Shown in pieces: positions 50,661-58,769 of a stretch of 64,000 bases of DNA. Below the pieces are notes generated by a model, which saw only the letters and a list, made by a program, of their open reading frames with translations, did no database searches and was not told the origin of the DNA. The stretch lies in NCBI GenBank assembly GCA_964250615.1, contig CAXUGM010000007.1; one strand, 5' to 3'. Position numbers and translations under genes: made by a program. The stretch comes from Blautia sp900556555. Its GTDB lineage: Bacteria > Bacillota > Clostridia > Lachnospirales > Lachnospiraceae. Position 1 is the stretch's first letter, and the number at the start of each line of letters is the position of its first letter.

Positions 50661-51560
50661 ATGATTGAAATTTTAGATGGAATTCATGAAACTATTAAAT
50701 ATGGAAATTCTATGGGGCTTCGTTTATATCATAATAGAGAATATGAGGATTATCCGGAACATTGGCATGCGGGAATAGAGATGATCATGCCTATTCAGGG
50801 AACCTATCAGGTTGTGTCAGAAGATGTCCGGTATGATTTAAAGGAAGGCGATATTATCATTATCAATACCAGTGTTATGCATTCTTTGGCAGCCCCACTT
50901 TCTGGAGAAAGGATTATTCTGCAATTTGATGTCTCGCTGCTCCATTCATTGAAAGAAATGGAGACATTGCTTAGTATGTTGCCGCCAATTACGTTCTTAA
51001 AGAAAGACGATGAGAACCAAACGTTATATGTGTATGTAAAGGAAAAAATGGATGGTATTGTAAAAGAATATGGAGAAAAACAGCCATTTTGTGAAGCTGT
51101 AATATATGCAGAACTAATCAGTATATTTGCAGCTTTGGGGAGGAAAGCCGCAGAGGGGGTTTATAGCAAAAATACAGAAAGAGATAACAATGGGGCTTCG
51201 AAACAGAAAGAGTATATGGAGACTGTCTTAAATGCCTGTAGTTATATTAACCATCATTATCAGGAAAATATAACTTTGGAACAAGTAGCAGCAATCAGCG
51301 GTTTTTCTAAATTTCATTTTACAAGAATTTTTAAGCAGTGTATGGATAAAACTTTTTATGAATATCTGAATGAACGGAGAATCACAAAAGCAGAAGAGCT
51401 ATTGTATGCGACAGTGCTCAGCATTACAGATATAGCAATGAATTCAGGATTCTCATCCATCAGTGCATTTAACCGTACATTTAAATCCATTAAAGGATGT
51501 TCACCAAGTGAATACAGAAGTAAGATTTATGTCTGTCCTAAAAACACATGGGAGGGGTAA
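50661..51560 (+). CDS. AraC-family regulator with cupin sensor
   Basis: A 299-residue regulator with an N-terminal cupin (DYPEHWHAGIEMIMPIQGTYQVV, DLKEGDIIIINTSVMHSL) and two C-terminal HTH motifs (ITLEQVAAISGFSKFHFTRIFKQ and SITDIAMNSGFSSISAFNRTFKSIKGCSPSEYR). Proteins of this layout commonly sense oligosaccharides. Being next to a GH67/GH3/GH43 set, it is a fair candidate activator for xylan side-chain use; that is inferred from position only. Confidence 0.9.
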   Translation: MIEILDGIHETIKYGNSMGLRLYHNREYEDYPEHWHAGIEMIMPIQGTYQVVSEDVRYDLKEGDIIIINTSVMHSLAAPLSGERIILQFDVSLLHSLKEMETLLSMLPPITFLKKDDENQTLYVYVKEKMDGIVKEYGEKQPFCEAVIYAELISIFAALGRKAAEGVYSKNTERDNNGASKQKEYMETVLNACSYINHHYQENITLEQVAAISGFSKFHFTRIFKQCMDKTFYEYLNERRITKAEELLYATVLSITDIAMNSGFSSISAFNRTFKSIKGCSPSEYRSKIYVCPKNTWEG

Positions 51561-51577
51561 AACACCTGGCAAAAATC

Positions 51578-51617
51578 AGAAACCAGTCTGGAAACAGAGA
51601 ACCTGGTTTCTTTTTTT
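51578..51617 (+). terminator. Terminator after the AraC gene
   Basis: AGAAACCAG (51578-51586) pairs with CTGGTTTCT (51603-51611), followed by seven T. Confidence 0.8.
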
Positions 51618-51745
51618 GATATATTTTAGATAACGCAACATTTGCATGGAACGGGGCAAGATTTAAGAGGTGAAAAGATGGAAAGTAGAGTAGAACCTGA
51701 CTTTGGTATCAGAGATTAAAAAATAGTGCAAACTTTAAGGTTTGG

Positions 51746-51768
51746 AAGGACTGCCAGCGGCAGTCCTT
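51746..51768. terminator. Hairpin just beyond the transposase remnant
   Basis: AAGGACTGCC (51746-51755) and GGCAGTCCTT (51759-51768) are perfect complements with a 3-nt loop. It is 13 bp beyond the transposase stop on the minus strand and may be the remnant element's own terminator or end structure. Confidence 0.5.
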
Positions 51769-51780
51769 CTGTGTTTGTTA

Positions 51781-52505
51781 TTATAGTTTATAATCAAAAA
51801 TGGTGTTTATATATTTATGTTCGCCTTTTGTTACCCTGAAATCTTTAATGAACCTAAATATATCTGAAGTTGAATATTTTTCATCCAGTATCTTAAATTG
51901 AAAAATCCTCTCTAAGAGAACTGTTAAATAGCAGATCCAAAAGTGGTCTTTAATCGTATTTTCTTTTTGGAGAAATACCGGCCGTGCATCCAGGTCTGAT
52001 TTCATAATCTTAAAGGATTCTTCAATCCTCCACAGATTATGGTAAGTACAGTAAATATCCTGATCTGTCATCTGGGTTTCGGATGTGACCAGAAGATTGT
52101 ATCCGGCAAGTGCGAGGTCCTTATCGATGGCAGCCTGATTCATCCTTGTTTTTGCTTTATTTCCTGTTTTGTCTGTGAAATCCACATATTTTCCTGCTTC
52201 TCCAAAGTCATTCCTTTTATCTTTGACATCTTTGTAATCCTGTTCTGATAATACCCAGGTTTTTTCTGTCGAAGGCAGGGTTTTTACAGATTTTGAAAAC
52301 GCAATGTTTTGTGCACAATTAAGTCCTTTGCCTGCGACATGGATGGTTTTTCCCGTGATATTGTTCCTGTTTTTAAGTCCATCGATCACATCACGCAGAA
52401 TGGGTTTTTCTGACACATTTCCCGGATACATCTTCATACCGACCGGAATCTGGTTCCGGTTCAGAAGGAGCCCAAGACCGATGATGGGTTCCTTTTTGAA
52501 TACAC
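51781..52505 (-). pseudogene. 5'-truncated IS1634/IS4-type transposase
   Basis: Only the C-terminal part of a DDE transposase is present. In-frame coding extends upstream of the first ATG (52437) as KKEPIIGLGLLLNRNQIPVG, then MKMYPGNVSEK, and stops being recognisable near 52505. The catalytic glutamate region YHNLWRIEESFKIMKSDLDARPVF is present, with the family tail HFWICYLTVLLERIFQF. The N-terminal half with the first two aspartates is missing, so it cannot transpose. The break lies about 140 bp before the GH67 start, which suggests that insertion or deletion reshaped the GH67 upstream region. Confidence 0.88.
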
Positions 52506-52590
52506 AAAGAAAACTATAGGTACAAAAACATTAAGCAATATTTGCATAATTCCCGGCAATAATAGACAGACACGTCAGAAAAAAAACACC

Positions 52591-52596
52591 TATAAT
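52591..52596 (+). promoter_or_regulatory. -10 element of the GH67 gene
   Basis: TATAAT, 46 bp before the start codon, with no clear -35. Upstream, AGCAAT (52534-52539) and GGCAATAATA (52555-52564) resemble sequences in front of the GH3 gene and may be activator sites. Confidence 0.5.
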
Positions 52597-52642
52597 AGAT
52601 ACTACAAAGAACAAATATGCACAAGAAAAGAGGAAAGAACTT

Positions 52643-54625
52643 ATGGAATTTGAAAAAGCATGGCTGTCATACAGACGAAATCCACAACTGGCGATGCACT
52701 GGAGTACAAATTCAGTTTACAGCAATTTCCAGGGAGCTATCGCAAGAAATGCAGTGCAGGAATTACAGGCGGCAGCACAGGAAATCTTGGGATATCCTAT
52801 GACGGAAACTCATTGCCAGGAAGAAGCCGGAGTTTTACTGTTGCTGGATGAGAACCAGGAAGTGGGAAAAGAAGGTTATGAGATTTGTCAAAAAGGTGAA
52901 CAGCTTCTCATTACCTCAGCAGGTGAGGCCGGAATCTTGTATGGTGTATTTCATTTAGCCAGAGAATTCCAATGCGGCAGAACAATGAAGAACAGCTGCA
53001 TAAGAAAAACGCCGGATTCACCGCTTAGAATGCTGAATCATTGGGATAATATGGATGGTTCTATCGAAAGAGGATATTCGGGAGAATCCTTTTTCTTTGA
53101 AAACAATCAGGTTGTGGTAAATGACAGAACCAGGGCATATGCAAGACTGGCAGCTTCAGTTGGAATCAACGGAGTGGTTATCAACAATGTAAACGTAAAA
53201 GACCGGGCGACATGGCTGATTGACGAGGTGTTTCAGAAAGAATTAAAAGAAATGAGTGATATATTTTCTTCCTACGGAATACGCCTGTTTCTGAGCCTGA
53301 ATTTTGCAGCACCTATGGAGCTTGGGGGATTGGACAGTGCAGACCCATGCAAGGAAGAAGTAAAAACCTGGTGGAAGGAAAAAATGAAAGAATTATATAC
53401 CAGACTTCCAAATCTGGGAGGGTTTCTGGTAAAGGCGGATTCAGAAGGAAGACCAGGTCCTTTCACATATGGAAGAACCCATGCGGATGGAGCCAATATG
53501 CTGGCAGAGGCTGTAAAACCTTATGATGGGTTAATTATCTGGCGTTGTTTTGTATATAACTGCCAGCAGGACTGGAGAGACAGAAAGACAGACAGGGCAA
53601 GAGCCGGATATGATAATTTCAAACCATTAGACGGACAGTTTTTGGATAACGTTATTTTGCAGGTCAAGAACGGGCCTATGGATTTCCAAGTAAGGGAGCC
53701 GGTTTCCCCTTTGTTTGGCGGGATGGAACATACCAATGAAATGCTGGAAGTTCAGATTGCACAAGAATATACAGGGCAGCAGAGACATGTGTGCTATCTG
53801 ATTCCCATGTTCAAAGAAATTTTAGGTTTCCACACACATTGCAGTGAGAACCTGGATACAGTGGAAGACATTGTGACGGGAAGAACCATGAGAAATCATA
53901 ACTGTGGTATGGCAGCAGTGGCCAATACGGGAAATGATGAAAACTGGACAGGACATGATTTAGCAGCCGCCAACTTCTATGGATTTGGAAGACTGAGTTT
54001 TGATGCTTCTCTTAGTGCAGAAGAGATTGCACAGGAATGGATACGCTGCACTTTTGGACAGGATGAAGAGGTACTGGAAAAGATAGAGAAAATCCTCATG
54101 ATGTCCTGGCCTGCATATGAGAAATATACTTCTCCATTAGGTATCGGCTGGATGGTAAACCCAAACTATCATTACGGACCAAATGTAGATGGCTATGAAT
54201 ATGACCGCTGGGGTACTTATCACAGGGCAGATCATCTGGGATTAGGCGTAGACAGAAGCCATAATGGAACAGGATATGCACAGCAATATCTGGAACCAAA
54301 TACTTCTATGTATGATGCTATCGAAACATGCCCGGAAGAATTATTATTGTTTTTCCATTACATACCATACACCTATGAATTAAAATCTGGAAAGACGTTG
54401 ATTCAGCATATCTATGATACACATTTTGAAGGAGCGGAGGATGTGGAAGAGATGGCAGCCCTCTGGGATTCTTTGAAAGGTAAAGTTCCTGAAAAAGTAT
54501 TCCTGAGAGTGCAGAAGCGTCTGGGGCATCAAAAGGACCATTCAAAGGAATGGAGAGACCAGATTAATTCCTATTTCTATAGAAAGAGTATGATTCCGGA
54601 CAATAAAAACCGTGCAATCTATTAA
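52643..54625 (+). CDS. aguA: GH67 xylan alpha-1,2-glucuronidase
   Basis: Removes (4-O-methyl-)glucuronic acid from the non-reducing end of aldouronic acids made from glucuronoxylan. At 660 residues and without a signal peptide it fits the intracellular family. GH67 signatures are clear: MLNHWDNMDGSIERGYSG, the catalytic acid region in GGFLVKADSEGRPGPF, RARAGYDNFKPLDGQF, and the catalytic pair region KNGPMDFQVREPVSPLFG. The C-terminal WMVNPNYHYGPNVDGYEYDRWGTYHRAD is also typical. The GH3 and GH43 enzymes nearby would take the xylo-oligosaccharide further. Confidence 0.96.
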   Translation: MEFEKAWLSYRRNPQLAMHWSTNSVYSNFQGAIARNAVQELQAAAQEILGYPMTETHCQEEAGVLLLLDENQEVGKEGYEICQKGEQLLITSAGEAGILYGVFHLAREFQCGRTMKNSCIRKTPDSPLRMLNHWDNMDGSIERGYSGESFFFENNQVVVNDRTRAYARLAASVGINGVVINNVNVKDRATWLIDEVFQKELKEMSDIFSSYGIRLFLSLNFAAPMELGGLDSADPCKEEVKTWWKEKMKELYTRLPNLGGFLVKADSEGRPGPFTYGRTHADGANMLAEAVKPYDGLIIWRCFVYNCQQDWRDRKTDRARAGYDNFKPLDGQFLDNVILQVKNGPMDFQVREPVSPLFGGMEHTNEMLEVQIAQEYTGQQRHVCYLIPMFKEILGFHTHCSENLDTVEDIVTGRTMRNHNCGMAAVANTGNDENWTGHDLAAANFYGFGRLSFDASLSAEEIAQEWIRCTFGQDEEVLEKIEKILMMSWPAYEKYTSPLGIGWMVNPNYHYGPNVDGYEYDRWGTYHRADHLGLGVDRSHNGTGYAQQYLEPNTSMYDAIETCPEELLLFFHYIPYTYELKSGKTLIQHIYDTHFEGAEDVEEMAALWDSLKGKVPEKVFLRVQKRLGHQKDHSKEWRDQINSYFYRKSMIPDNKNRAIY

Positions 54626-54665
54626 CTATGGAAAAGGAAAATATGAAAGAGAAAGTGGTGAAGAC

Positions 54666-55054
54666 ATGACAAAAACAAAAGAACCAAAACCAATGAAAGT
54701 CAGGAACAAAAAGGATTCTTTGTTAAATCATGTAAAAAAAGAATGGAATGAGAGAATCGATGTAAATAAAGAAAAAGCAACTTAATGCCACCGGTACTGG
54801 CAGACGAAATGGAAAAAGAGGAACTGAACCTGATTAAAGTATCTCTGATGGATTATGTAAATACTGCAGCTCTGGAATTTATTTCAGGCAAGAGAGATTT
54901 AGATGCAGACTGGGATGCTTACGTGAAAGACTGTGAAGGCAAAGGAGTCAGGCGTATTGCTGCGAAGGTAGCAAAAGATGTAGAAAAGACGCTGGGGATG
55001 CATACTGCTTCTGGGGAGATGCCGGATATCCATCTTATGAAAAAAAGATTCTGA
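54666..55054 (+). pseudogene. Frameshifted C-terminal fragment of a sugar-binding lipoprotein
   Basis: Two frames join into one plausible protein tail. The first (54666-54785) ends NKEKAT and stop; the second (from 54785) starts MPPVLADEMEKEELNLIKVSLMDYVN. Restoring one T in ACTTAATGCC gives KEKATLMPPVLADE in one frame. The second part, with FISGKRDLDADWDAYVKDCEGKG, matches the C terminus of family 1 extracellular solute-binding proteins of the LplA/YtcQ type. The signal peptide, the bulk of the protein and the permease genes are missing, so this is a relic of an oligosaccharide ABC importer. Confidence 0.6.
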
Positions 55055-55103
55055 CCTCAGATAAAAAGAGCCTGGATAAAGAGGATATTTATATATATAG
55101 AAA

Positions 55104-55346
55104 ATGGGATTTCGAAAGAACCATCGGTTAAGTACCGGGGATTTTGTAAAAGGAGAAGAAAGTCCATATGGGGAAGAATGGAGTTATCTGACAAATAAGG
55201 ATGGGCTTTTGAGATACTGGGAAGATGGGCTGAAACGCTGCTGCGGACATCAGGTTTTTCTGACTATTACAAAAACGTCTTATTTAGGTCCGGAAGCAGG
55301 AATACAAAAGAAAGCTGAAATTGTAGAGCACGTTACTAAAATTTGA
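55104..55346 (+). pseudogene. Unrecognised fragment, possibly a GH115 relic
   Basis: An 80-codon frame without a ribosome site. The stretch SPYGEEWSYLTNKDGLLRYW followed by EDGLKRCCGHQVFLTI is reminiscent of the catalytic region of GH115 xylan alpha-glucuronidases (a 'Tn-x-yW-x-GlkR' pattern), but I cannot confirm it. If right, it is a short leftover of a second, longer alpha-glucuronidase beside the intact GH67 gene. It could also be an unrelated noncoding frame. Confidence 0.35.
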
Positions 55347-55359
55347 GAATAAGTTCTTA

Positions 55360-55388
55360 TTTACATACAGCGGGTTTTGTAATACAAT
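55360..55388 (+). promoter_or_regulatory. Promoter of asnA
   Basis: TTTACA (55360-55365), 17-bp spacer, TACAAT (55383-55388). Confidence 0.7.
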
Positions 55389-55434
55389 AGAAATCAGAAT
55401 TTTAAGAATGTAAAGTTTTAAAGGAGAGGAACAT

Positions 55435-56442
55435 ATGGGAAGAGTAATAATACCGGAGCAGTATCATTCCTGTTTGAATCGTTACGAGACACAGGAAGCT
55501 ATAGGAACCATTAAACACCTTATGGAAAAGAAGCTTTGCATGGCTCTGAAATTAAAGAGAGTGACGGCACCCTTATTCGTAGATCCGTCTTCTGGTTTAA
55601 ATGACGATTTGAACGGTGTGGAGCGGGCTGTTACTTTTGATATTCCGGATGCAGGTACCAACGGGCAGGTAGTGCATTCTCTGGCTAAGTGGAAGCGTAT
55701 GGCCTTATATAGGTATGATTTCTATGTGGGAAAAGGACTTTTGACAGATATGAATGCAATCCGCAGAGACGAAGAACTGGACAATCTTCATTCTGTGTAT
55801 GTGGATCAATGGGATTGGGAAAAGGTAATCACAAAAGAGGAGAGAAATTTGAAATATCTTCAGTCTGTTGTGAACCGTATTGTAGGTGCCATCTGCAATG
55901 CCTTGGATGAGTTGAAATACGAGTATGAGAGTCTGGATACAGAACTGTGCCGTGATGTTGCTTTCATCACATCCCAGGAGTTAGAGGATTTATATCCAGA
56001 TAAAACTCCGAAGGAAAGAGAGAATCTTTATACCAGGGAGCATAAAACAGTATGTATCATGCAGATTGGAGATGTACTTGCATCAGGACAGAGGCATGAT
56101 GGACGTGCTCCTGACTATGATGACTGGAAACTGAACTGCGATATTTTGTTCTGGCATGAACCGCTTCAATGTGCACTTGAGATTTCATCTATGGGAATTC
56201 GTGTGGATGAGAAATCTCTTGATGAACAGCTTACAAAAGCAGGATGCAATGATAGAAGAGAACTTCCTTTTCATAAGATGCTTTTGGAAGGAAAACTTCC
56301 TCTCACAATAGGCGGTGGTATCGGACAGTCAAGAACTTGTATGCTTCTGCTAGGGAAAGCCCACGTGGGAGAAGTGCAGGCATCTATCTGGGATGAAGAA
56401 ACCTTGGAAGCCTGTCAGAAAGCAGGAATCGATATATTATAA
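55435..56442 (+). CDS. asnA: Aspartate-ammonia ligase (asparagine synthetase A)
   Basis: Makes asparagine from aspartate and ammonia with ATP, via an aspartyl-AMP intermediate, using a class II aminoacyl-tRNA-synthetase-like fold. The 335-residue chain shows VTAPLFVDPSSGLNDDLNG, SLAKWKRMALYRYDF, LTDMNAIRRDEELDNLHSVYVDQWDWEKVI, the dibasic/serine core GQRHDGRAPDYDDWKLN, and the nucleotide-binding end LTIGGGIGQSRTCMLLL. It stands alone in the xylan region with its own promoter and terminator. Confidence 0.97.
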   Translation: MGRVIIPEQYHSCLNRYETQEAIGTIKHLMEKKLCMALKLKRVTAPLFVDPSSGLNDDLNGVERAVTFDIPDAGTNGQVVHSLAKWKRMALYRYDFYVGKGLLTDMNAIRRDEELDNLHSVYVDQWDWEKVITKEERNLKYLQSVVNRIVGAICNALDELKYEYESLDTELCRDVAFITSQELEDLYPDKTPKERENLYTREHKTVCIMQIGDVLASGQRHDGRAPDYDDWKLNCDILFWHEPLQCALEISSMGIRVDEKSLDEQLTKAGCNDRRELPFHKMLLEGKLPLTIGGGIGQSRTCMLLLGKAHVGEVQASIWDEETLEACQKAGIDIL

Positions 56443-56452
56443 TAAATGGGAA

Positions 56453-56499
56453 GGCTGTAGATTATGCGAATCATTTTTAGCATAGGCTACAGCTTTTTT
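56453..56499 (+). terminator. Terminator after asnA
   Basis: GGCTGTAG (56453-56460) pairs with CTACAGCT (56487-56494) followed by T residues. Confidence 0.75.
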
Positions 56500-56602
56500 G
56501 TTAAAAAAAGGCAAGAATTGTTGCTAATAGAGCAATTATTAGGCAGAATAATAAAGCGGATATGGTAAAATGTATATACAAACATTAATTTGGAGGGCTA
56601 CA

Positions 56603-58720
56603 ATGAAAAATTATAGAAATGAAAGGGCTAAGGCAAGGGAAAAAGCCAAGGAACTTGTATCAAAAATGACATTGATGGAAAAAGCATCCCAGTTAAAATA
56701 TGATGCATCACCGGTGGAGCGTCTTGGAATCCCTACCTACAATTATTGGAATGAAGCTCTGCATGGGGTTGCAAGAGCAGGAGTTGCAACAATGTTTCCC
56801 CAGGCAATTGGTATGGCAGCAGCTTTTGATGAGGACGCCATGCAGAAAGCCGGAGATATTATTGCTACGGAAGGCAGAGCAAAATATAATGAATATTCAA
56901 AACACAATGACAGGGATATTTACAAAGGACTGACATTCTGGTCACCTAATGTGAATATTTTCCGTGATCCCCGCTGGGGAAGAGGCCATGAAACATATGG
57001 AGAAGATCCATATCTGAGCTCTCGCCTGGGTGTACGTTTTGTAGAAGGACTTCAGGGTGATGGGCCTGTGATGAAGGCAGCAGCATGTGCCAAGCATTTT
57101 GCTGTACATAGTGGACCAGAGGCAATCCGTCATGAGTTTGATGCAAGGGCAACTTTGAAAGATATGTGGGAGACATATCTCCCGGCATTTGAGGCATTGG
57201 TGACAGAGGCAGACGTAGAAGCTGTTATGGGAGCTTATAACAGAACAAACGGAGAGCCGTGCTGCGGGCATCATTACCTTATGGAAGAGGTATTGCGGGG
57301 AAAATGGAATTTTGACGGGCACTACGTTTCCGATTGCTGGGCGATTAAGGATTTCCACGAAAACCATAAGGTGACCAAAAATGCCAGAGAATCTGCAGCA
57401 CTGGCATTAAAGAAAGGCTGTGACGTAAACTGTGGAAATACATACCTGCATCTCATGGCAGCAGTGGAAGAAGGACTAATTTCAGAGGAAGAAATCACGG
57501 TGGCTGCAGAGAGACTGTTTACAACCAGATATCTGCTTGGATTGTTTGATGGGTCGGAGTATGATGAGATTCCTTATGAAGCAGTAGAGTGCAAAGAACA
57601 TATAGAAGCGGCTGTCGAGATGGCTCACAAAAGCTGTGTCTTGCTGAAGAATGATGGTGTTTTGCCATTAAACAAAGAAAAATTAAAAACCATTGGAGTT
57701 GTAGGACCAAATGCAAACAGCCGTGCTGCATTGATTGGAAACTATCATGGAACTTCTTCCAGATATATTACACTTTTGGAAGGAATTCAGGATGAAGCAG
57801 GGGAAGATGTACGCGTGCTGTATTCAGAAGGCTGTCATCTTTCCAGGGATAAAGTAGAGAACCTTGCATGGAATCAGGACAGGATTTCAGAAGCAGTAAT
57901 CACAGCTGAACACAGCGACGTGGTAATTGTCTGTGTAGGGCTGGACGAAACCCTGGAGGGAGAAGAAGGTGATACCGGAAACAGCGACGCATCCGGTGAT
58001 AAGAAAGACCTTCACCTTCCAAAAGCACAGGAAGAATTAATCGAAAAGGTAACGGCAGTTGGTAAACCTACGATTGTGGTATTGATGGCTGGAAGTGCCA
58101 TTGACCTGAATTATGCAGAGCAGCATTGTAACGGAATCCTTCAGGCCTGGTATCCAGGGGCAAGAGGAGGAAAAGCAGTGGCAGACTTGCTGTTTGGAAA
58201 AGTTTCTCCATCAGGAAAGCTTCCTGTAACATTCTATAAAGATTTGGAAGATATGCCGGAGTTTACAGACTATTCTATGAGAAACCGTACATACCGGTAT
58301 ATTGAAAAAGAGCCTTTATATCCGTTTGGATATGGACTGACCTATGGAGATGTTCAGGTTACAGAGGTAAAAGTAATCAGCAAAGTGACAGAGGATTCAG
58401 ATATTGAATTGGAAGTGAAAGTTGAAAATAAAGGAAGAGACACAGAGGATGTTGTGCAGATTTATATAAAAGATATGGAATCTGCATGGGCAGTGAAGAA
58501 CCACAGTCTTTGCGGATTTCAGAGAGTACAGATGAAACAGAATGAAAGTAAAACAATTCATTTTACAATACCGTCAAAAGCTATGAAAATAGTGGATGAA
58601 TCCGGAAATCGTTATGTGGATAGCAGGAAATTTAAAGTGTTTGCCGGTGTTTCACAGCCGGACGAAAGAAGCAAATCTTTGAGCGGAAAAAAACCGGTAG
58701 AAGTCCAGATTGAATTATAA
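56603..58720 (+). CDS. GH3 beta-xylosidase/beta-glucosidase
   Basis: A 705-residue cytoplasmic GH3 enzyme with no signal peptide. The first domain has PQAIGMAAAFDEDAM, SPNVNIFRDPRWGRGHETYGEDPYL, CAKHFAVHSGPEAIRHEFDA and the nucleophile aspartate in HYVSDCWAI. The second domain has VVIVCVGLDETLEGEEGD and the PYPFGYGLTYG-type end, then a fibronectin-like C-terminal domain (VEVKVENKGRDTEDVVQIYIKD). The SDCW-type active site and the length fit xylosidase-like members. ATG 56603 follows TGGAGGG; the longer frame runs into the promoter. Confidence 0.92.
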   Translation: MKNYRNERAKAREKAKELVSKMTLMEKASQLKYDASPVERLGIPTYNYWNEALHGVARAGVATMFPQAIGMAAAFDEDAMQKAGDIIATEGRAKYNEYSKHNDRDIYKGLTFWSPNVNIFRDPRWGRGHETYGEDPYLSSRLGVRFVEGLQGDGPVMKAAACAKHFAVHSGPEAIRHEFDARATLKDMWETYLPAFEALVTEADVEAVMGAYNRTNGEPCCGHHYLMEEVLRGKWNFDGHYVSDCWAIKDFHENHKVTKNARESAALALKKGCDVNCGNTYLHLMAAVEEGLISEEEITVAAERLFTTRYLLGLFDGSEYDEIPYEAVECKEHIEAAVEMAHKSCVLLKNDGVLPLNKEKLKTIGVVGPNANSRAALIGNYHGTSSRYITLLEGIQDEAGEDVRVLYSEGCHLSRDKVENLAWNQDRISEAVITAEHSDVVIVCVGLDETLEGEEGDTGNSDASGDKKDLHLPKAQEELIEKVTAVGKPTIVVLMAGSAIDLNYAEQHCNGILQAWYPGARGGKAVADLLFGKVSPSGKLPVTFYKDLEDMPEFTDYSMRNRTYRYIEKEPLYPFGYGLTYGDVQVTEVKVISKVTEDSDIELEVKVENKGRDTEDVVQIYIKDMESAWAVKNHSLCGFQRVQMKQNESKTIHFTIPSKAMKIVDESGNRYVDSRKFKVFAGVSQPDERSKSLSGKKPVEVQIEL

Positions 58721-58768
58721 AAGTATCCTGCAAACAGTGGATAAAAGCTGTTTGCAGGATACTTTTTA
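58719..58768. terminator. Bidirectional terminator between GH3 and GH43 genes
   Basis: AAAAGTATCCTGCAAACAG (from 58719) pairs perfectly with CTGTTTGCAGGATACTTTT (to 58766), with an 11-nt loop. It overlaps the GH3 stop and serves both convergent genes. Confidence 0.92.
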
Positions 58769-58769
58769 C

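Noticed and set aside
51676..51720. Tiny frame behind AAGAGGTGAAAAG near the transposase relic
   Set aside because: Only 13 codons and no supporting feature; probably part of the decayed element flank.
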